Assembly: GCA_015231755.1 (NCBI GenBank) | Contig: JADGAZ010000008.1 | Span: forward strand, 62,001 to 126,000 | Length of the DNA stretch: 64,000 nucleotides | Direction: 5' to 3' | From: Magnetococcales bacterium | GTDB taxonomy: Bacteria; Pseudomonadota; Magnetococcia; Magnetococcales; Magnetaquicoccaceae | Part shown: piece after piece, positions 61,397 through 64,000 of the stretch | Layout: each line of letters begins with the position of its first letter | Numbering within the stretch: position 1 is the stretch's first letter | Notes under the pieces: generated by a model | Told to the model about the DNA's origin: nothing | The model's database searches: none | The model's input: the letters and a program-made list of their open reading frames with translations, nothing else | Program-made: the position numbers and the translations under genes

Positions 61397-62158
61397 CTAT
61401 GCTCCCTGCAAGCCCAAGACCCGACGTGCGTTACGCGAGGTCACCATCCGGATCTGTTCCGGATCCGTCCGTCTCAAAGCGGCCAAAACCGCCACCACCT
61501 CCGGCAAAAAAGCCGGCTCGTTGCGTTCTCCGTAGTGCGCGGCAGGAGTCAGGTCCGGGGCGTCGCTCTCCACCACCAAACACTCTTCGGGCAACGCGGC
61601 GGCCACCTGACGGATCCGTCGGGAGCGCTCATAGGTCACAACCCCGCCAATCCCCAGACAAAATCCCATTTTTATATACGCTTCGGCCTGTTGCAGGCTC
61701 CCGCCAAAGGCATGCACGATCCCCCCATGCCGAAAAGCAAGACGCCGCAATACCGATATCACCAGATCATGGGCGCGACGCACATGCAGCAACACCGGCA
61801 AACGAAACCGTTCCGCCAATCGCAACTGCCCTTCCAGCAGGCCCAACTGGAGCGCATGGGTTTCCGCTGACAACAGATGATCCAGACCGATCTCCCCCAC
61901 CGCCACCGGTTGGTCACGCAACAACCGGGATTCCAGTTGCGCCAACGCATCCGGAGGATGCTCCGCGAGAAAACACGGATGCAGCCCCAGGGCGATCCAC
62001 ATCCCCGGAGCGCGCAACGCCACCACGCGCCCAAAATCCCTCAAACAGACCCCCGGCACCACCCCTCCCACCACCCCGACCGCCAGGGCGCGCCGCCAGA
62101 CCGCCTCACGGTCGGCGTCAAAGTGTGGAAAATCCAGATGACAATGGGTATCGATCAT
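61397..62158 (-). CDS. TatD-family metal-dependent hydrolase (deoxyribonuclease-like)
   Basis: A 253-residue TIM-barrel hydrolase. Metal-binding residues: IDTHCHLDFPHFD at the start, GEIGLDH, HVRRAHD (usual HxR), HAFGG and the aspartate in ESDAPDL. In TatD the motif is typically ETDAP; here ESDAPD, close enough. Likely a DNA or RNA 3'-5' exonuclease/repair role as in the family. It precedes tcdA and follows a Sel1-type gene by 3 bases. Confidence 0.92.
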   Translation of the reverse strand: MIDTHCHLDFPHFDADREAVWRRALAVGVVGGVVPGVCLRDFGRVVALRAPGMWIALGLHPCFLAEHPPDALAQLESRLLRDQPVAVGEIGLDHLLSAETHALQLGLLEGQLRLAERFRLPVLLHVRRAHDLVISVLRRLAFRHGGIVHAFGGSLQQAEAYIKMGFCLGIGGVVTYERSRRIRQVAAALPEECLVVESDAPDLTPAAHYGERNEPAFLPEVVAVLAALRRTDPEQIRMVTSRNARRVLGLQGA

Positions 62159-62161
62159 GCC

Positions 62162-62674
62162 TCAATCGTCTTCACCCGGATGGGGAATCCGCTCCTCGAC
62201 ATAGGCCATGGAGGCGGCATCCAACTCCTGACGGGCCAGTTCCATGGCCTGACGGATCTCTTCGCGAAACGCCTCGGGCACACCGGGTTCGGCGCGGCTC
62301 AACCAGATCATGGCCCGGACCGGATCCCGTCCGGTGCCCATGCCCTCGAAATAAAGCGCACCCAGACAATGGGCGGATTTGACATCGCCGGCCAAGGCGG
62401 CACGTCGGAACCAGTAGAAAGCCTGTTGCGGATCTTTGGGCACTCCGGCACCCCGGAGATACAAGGTGGCCAGATTGTGCTGAGACAAGGCCTCTCCCCG
62501 TTCAGCGGCCTTGGCGAACCACTCGGCGGCTCGGGTGGGATCCCTCGGCACCCCCAATCCTTTGAGATACATGGCTCCAAGGTTGTGTTGCGCCTTGGTG
62601 TTGCCCTCTTCGGCCATGGCGCGCAGCAACGCCAGATAACGCGCCGGGTCGATTTGATCGCTGGGTGGCATCAT
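62162..62674 (-). CDS. Sel1-repeat protein
   Basis: A 170-residue protein of Sel1-like (TPR-like) repeats: AEEGNTKAQHNLGAMYLKGLG, AAERGEALSQHNLATLYLRGAG and AALAGDVKSAHCLGALYFEGMG are three successive units of the classic 36-residue type. No signal peptide. Probably a cytoplasmic scaffold or interaction protein. It is 3 bases before tatD and 19 bases after the AAA gene. Confidence 0.9.
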   Translation of the reverse strand: MMPPSDQIDPARYLALLRAMAEEGNTKAQHNLGAMYLKGLGVPRDPTRAAEWFAKAAERGEALSQHNLATLYLRGAGVPKDPQQAFYWFRRAALAGDVKSAHCLGALYFEGMGTGRDPVRAMIWLSRAEPGVPEAFREEIRQAMELARQELDAASMAYVEERIPHPGEDD

Positions 62675-62693
62675 GGTGGATTCGTCCGGGCGG

Positions 62694-63992
62694 TTACAGC
62701 AGTTTCAACGGGCCGCCCTGGACGATATTGGCAAAACGTTCCAGAAGGCGCGGGGTCATGAGGTGGGCAGCCGGACCCTGGGCGATGCGCCCCGGATGCT
62801 CCGACATGTCTTGAATGCGAATCAATCGACTCGAACCGGTCCGGGGATCCCGGTGACACAACACCGCATGGGGTAGCGCCCGATCCGGCAGGGCATCCAG
62901 CAAAGCAGGATCCCGTCCCACGAACAGCACCCGCAAAGCGCGCCGTTCCGCGATGCGCAGGGTGGTTTCCAGCACCATCCGGGCAATGGCCGGATAAACG
63001 GTGTGTTCGATGTCATCCACCACCAGCAGGCTTTCTTCGGGACAGCTCAACAGCGCCGCGCCCAGGGCCAACAGACGCACGGTGCCAGTGGAAAGCTGCC
63101 GGGCATCGAAGCGGCGCGCCGACTCGGCGTCCGACTCCCGCAGGGTCGCCAGCACCTCGCCGCGGGGTGTGGTGACGAAACCCAAAGCGGCCTGCTCCAA
63201 TCCGGGCAGCACCCGCACGAAATCCAGCAGATCGGCCCGCAGGGTCCGTTGCGTCTCGGACCACTCCCCTTCGGGTCGATCCCCGCCACAAAGCTGAAAC
63301 AGTACCCCGGAAAGATTGGCCCCATCGGCAGTCAACGCTCCGGCCTGTCGGGGGGCGTAACCCCGGGCGGCCACCGGATCGACTTCCAGACACAGGATGC
63401 GGGTCAACCATTGTCCGACACAAGCCGTGGCCTCGGGAATGCGTTGACCCGACTCGGCATGCGCCGCCGGAAAGCGGGAAGCCCCATCCAATTGGACAAA
63501 AACCGCCCGCTGCTCATCACCAGCCAGCCGCGGTTTGGGAGCACCGGCGCCAAAGGGGTGGTATTCGACCGTCAACGCCCCACCCGGCCCCGGACCGGCC
63601 TGATACAGGGCCACCGGGGTTTTTCCTCCGGTCTCCTTGAGGTGTTCGTAGACCAGACGGGCTTCGTCTTCTTCCCGACACTCGATCATCAGGCCCATCT
63701 GGAGTTCCGTGGCGCCCGCCAGTCCCGAACAGGCCAAGCCGAACCGGTTGGCACCGGAATAAGGCAGATCCCCCACCCGGCCCCGGGCCACCCCTTCCGG
63801 CTGATGCATGGCAAGGGGCAGAGCCTCGAAACGATGGCCACGGGCGAGCCAGGAGAGCAGTTTCGCCCCTTCGACCACATGACTTTTTCCCGACGCTCCG
63901 GCTCCGAGAAGCAGGGTCAGGGGAGCCAGCGGGAGGATGGCTTTCTGGAAATTCCGGAATTGATTGAAAAGAAAACGCTCCAACATGAACAT
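62694..63992 (-). CDS. AAA-family ATPase (AbiEii/OLD-like predicted ATPase)
   Basis: A 432-residue ATPase of the SMC/ABC-like AAA_21 group: N-terminus FLFNQFRNFQKAILPLAPLTLLLGAGASGKS with Walker A GAGASGKS (about 32-39), the middle LSTGTVRLLALGAALL (signature-like) and Walker B LLVVDDIEH (about 320). The usual coiled-coil/nuclease insert of OLD proteins is not visible, so it is an ATPase alone. Start at 63992 or at the ATG 6 bases later (63986); the gene lies close to the window edge and its upstream context is not visible. Confidence 0.82.
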   Translation of the reverse strand: MFMLERFLFNQFRNFQKAILPLAPLTLLLGAGASGKSHVVEGAKLLSWLARGHRFEALPLAMHQPEGVARGRVGDLPYSGANRFGLACSGLAGATELQMGLMIECREEDEARLVYEHLKETGGKTPVALYQAGPGPGGALTVEYHPFGAGAPKPRLAGDEQRAVFVQLDGASRFPAAHAESGQRIPEATACVGQWLTRILCLEVDPVAARGYAPRQAGALTADGANLSGVLFQLCGGDRPEGEWSETQRTLRADLLDFVRVLPGLEQAALGFVTTPRGEVLATLRESDAESARRFDARQLSTGTVRLLALGAALLSCPEESLLVVDDIEHTVYPAIARMVLETTLRIAERRALRVLFVGRDPALLDALPDRALPHAVLCHRDPRTGSSRLIRIQDMSEHPGRIAQGPAAHLMTPRLLERFANIVQGGPLKLL

Positions 63993-64000
63993 GCCCCATC

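Overview
The window reads as one contiguous piece of a GC-rich proteobacterial chromosome with dense, mostly intact genes. The combination of a urea ABC transporter plus urease, a molybdenum nitrogenase cluster with DraT/DraG, many hybrid histidine kinases and small DUF1640-type coiled-coil genes embedded in short repeats would fit a free-living, microaerobic, nitrogen-fixing bacterium such as a Magnetococcales (magnetotactic Alphaproteobacteria-related) species. That placement is an inference from gene content. No 16S rRNA or magnetosome gene is present in the window.

Layout. 1-5.05 kb: a cyclic-nucleotide-type ion channel, then an AttH/CrtC-like lipoprotein-export-type gene coupled to a large FtsX permease on the minus strand. 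5.4-16.35 kb: the nitrogen-from-urea block, urtABCDE (behind a sigma-54 type promoter) running directly into ureD-A-B-C-E-F-G. 16.4-18.0 kb: nifA, the nif transcription activator, right after ureG. 18.1-23.4 kb: an insert of a different character, made of a small BELL-like protein, a 1434-residue STAND ATPase with about 21 copies of a 44-residue TPR-like repeat (containing a perfect 1188-bp tandem duplication), and a BrnT/BrnA toxin-antitoxin pair. 23.4-38.3 kb: nif genes in three transcription units: nifE-N-X-DUF269-fdxB-nifV (minus), nifB-fdx-nifQ-draG (plus), and nifH-D-K-T-Y (plus), with draT divergent from nifH and convergent with draG. Sigma-54 (-24/-12) promoters can be seen in front of nifE, nifB and nifH, with NifA-type upstream sites. 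38.3-40.6 kb: DUF1640 genes and fragments with two 67-bp repeats, a low-GC DUF6615-like gene and tRNA-Val(CAC).

40.7-49.4 kb: a minus-strand block containing a MaoC-SDR fusion, an alpha/alpha-barrel protein, an AAC(3)-family acyltransferase, an FkbH-type protein and its acyl carrier protein, followed by a hybrid histidine kinase. It looks like a small acyl/glyceryl-carrier pathway of unknown product. 49.5-64 kb: a small protein behind a strong sigma-54 promoter, a YqaA/DedA protein with an HD-GYP phosphodiesterase, a YhiN-type flavoprotein translationally coupled to a second hybrid kinase, a dTDP-sugar pair (rfbA and a diverged rfbC) coupled to a lone receiver protein, a Tat-exported beta-carbonic anhydrase, and a housekeeping minus-strand set (unknown protein, TcdA, TatD, Sel1 protein, AAA ATPase).

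How the parts work together. Urea is imported by UrtABCDE and hydrolysed by urease to ammonium. When fixed nitrogen is scarce, sigma-54 with NifA drives nitrogenase synthesis. NifB, NifE/N, NifX, NifQ, NifV and NifY build and insert FeMo-cofactor, the two ferredoxins supply electrons or clusters, and DraT/DraG reversibly ADP-ribosylate NifH at Arg101. The NLR-like island and the TA pair look like a defence cassette inserted between nifA and nifV.
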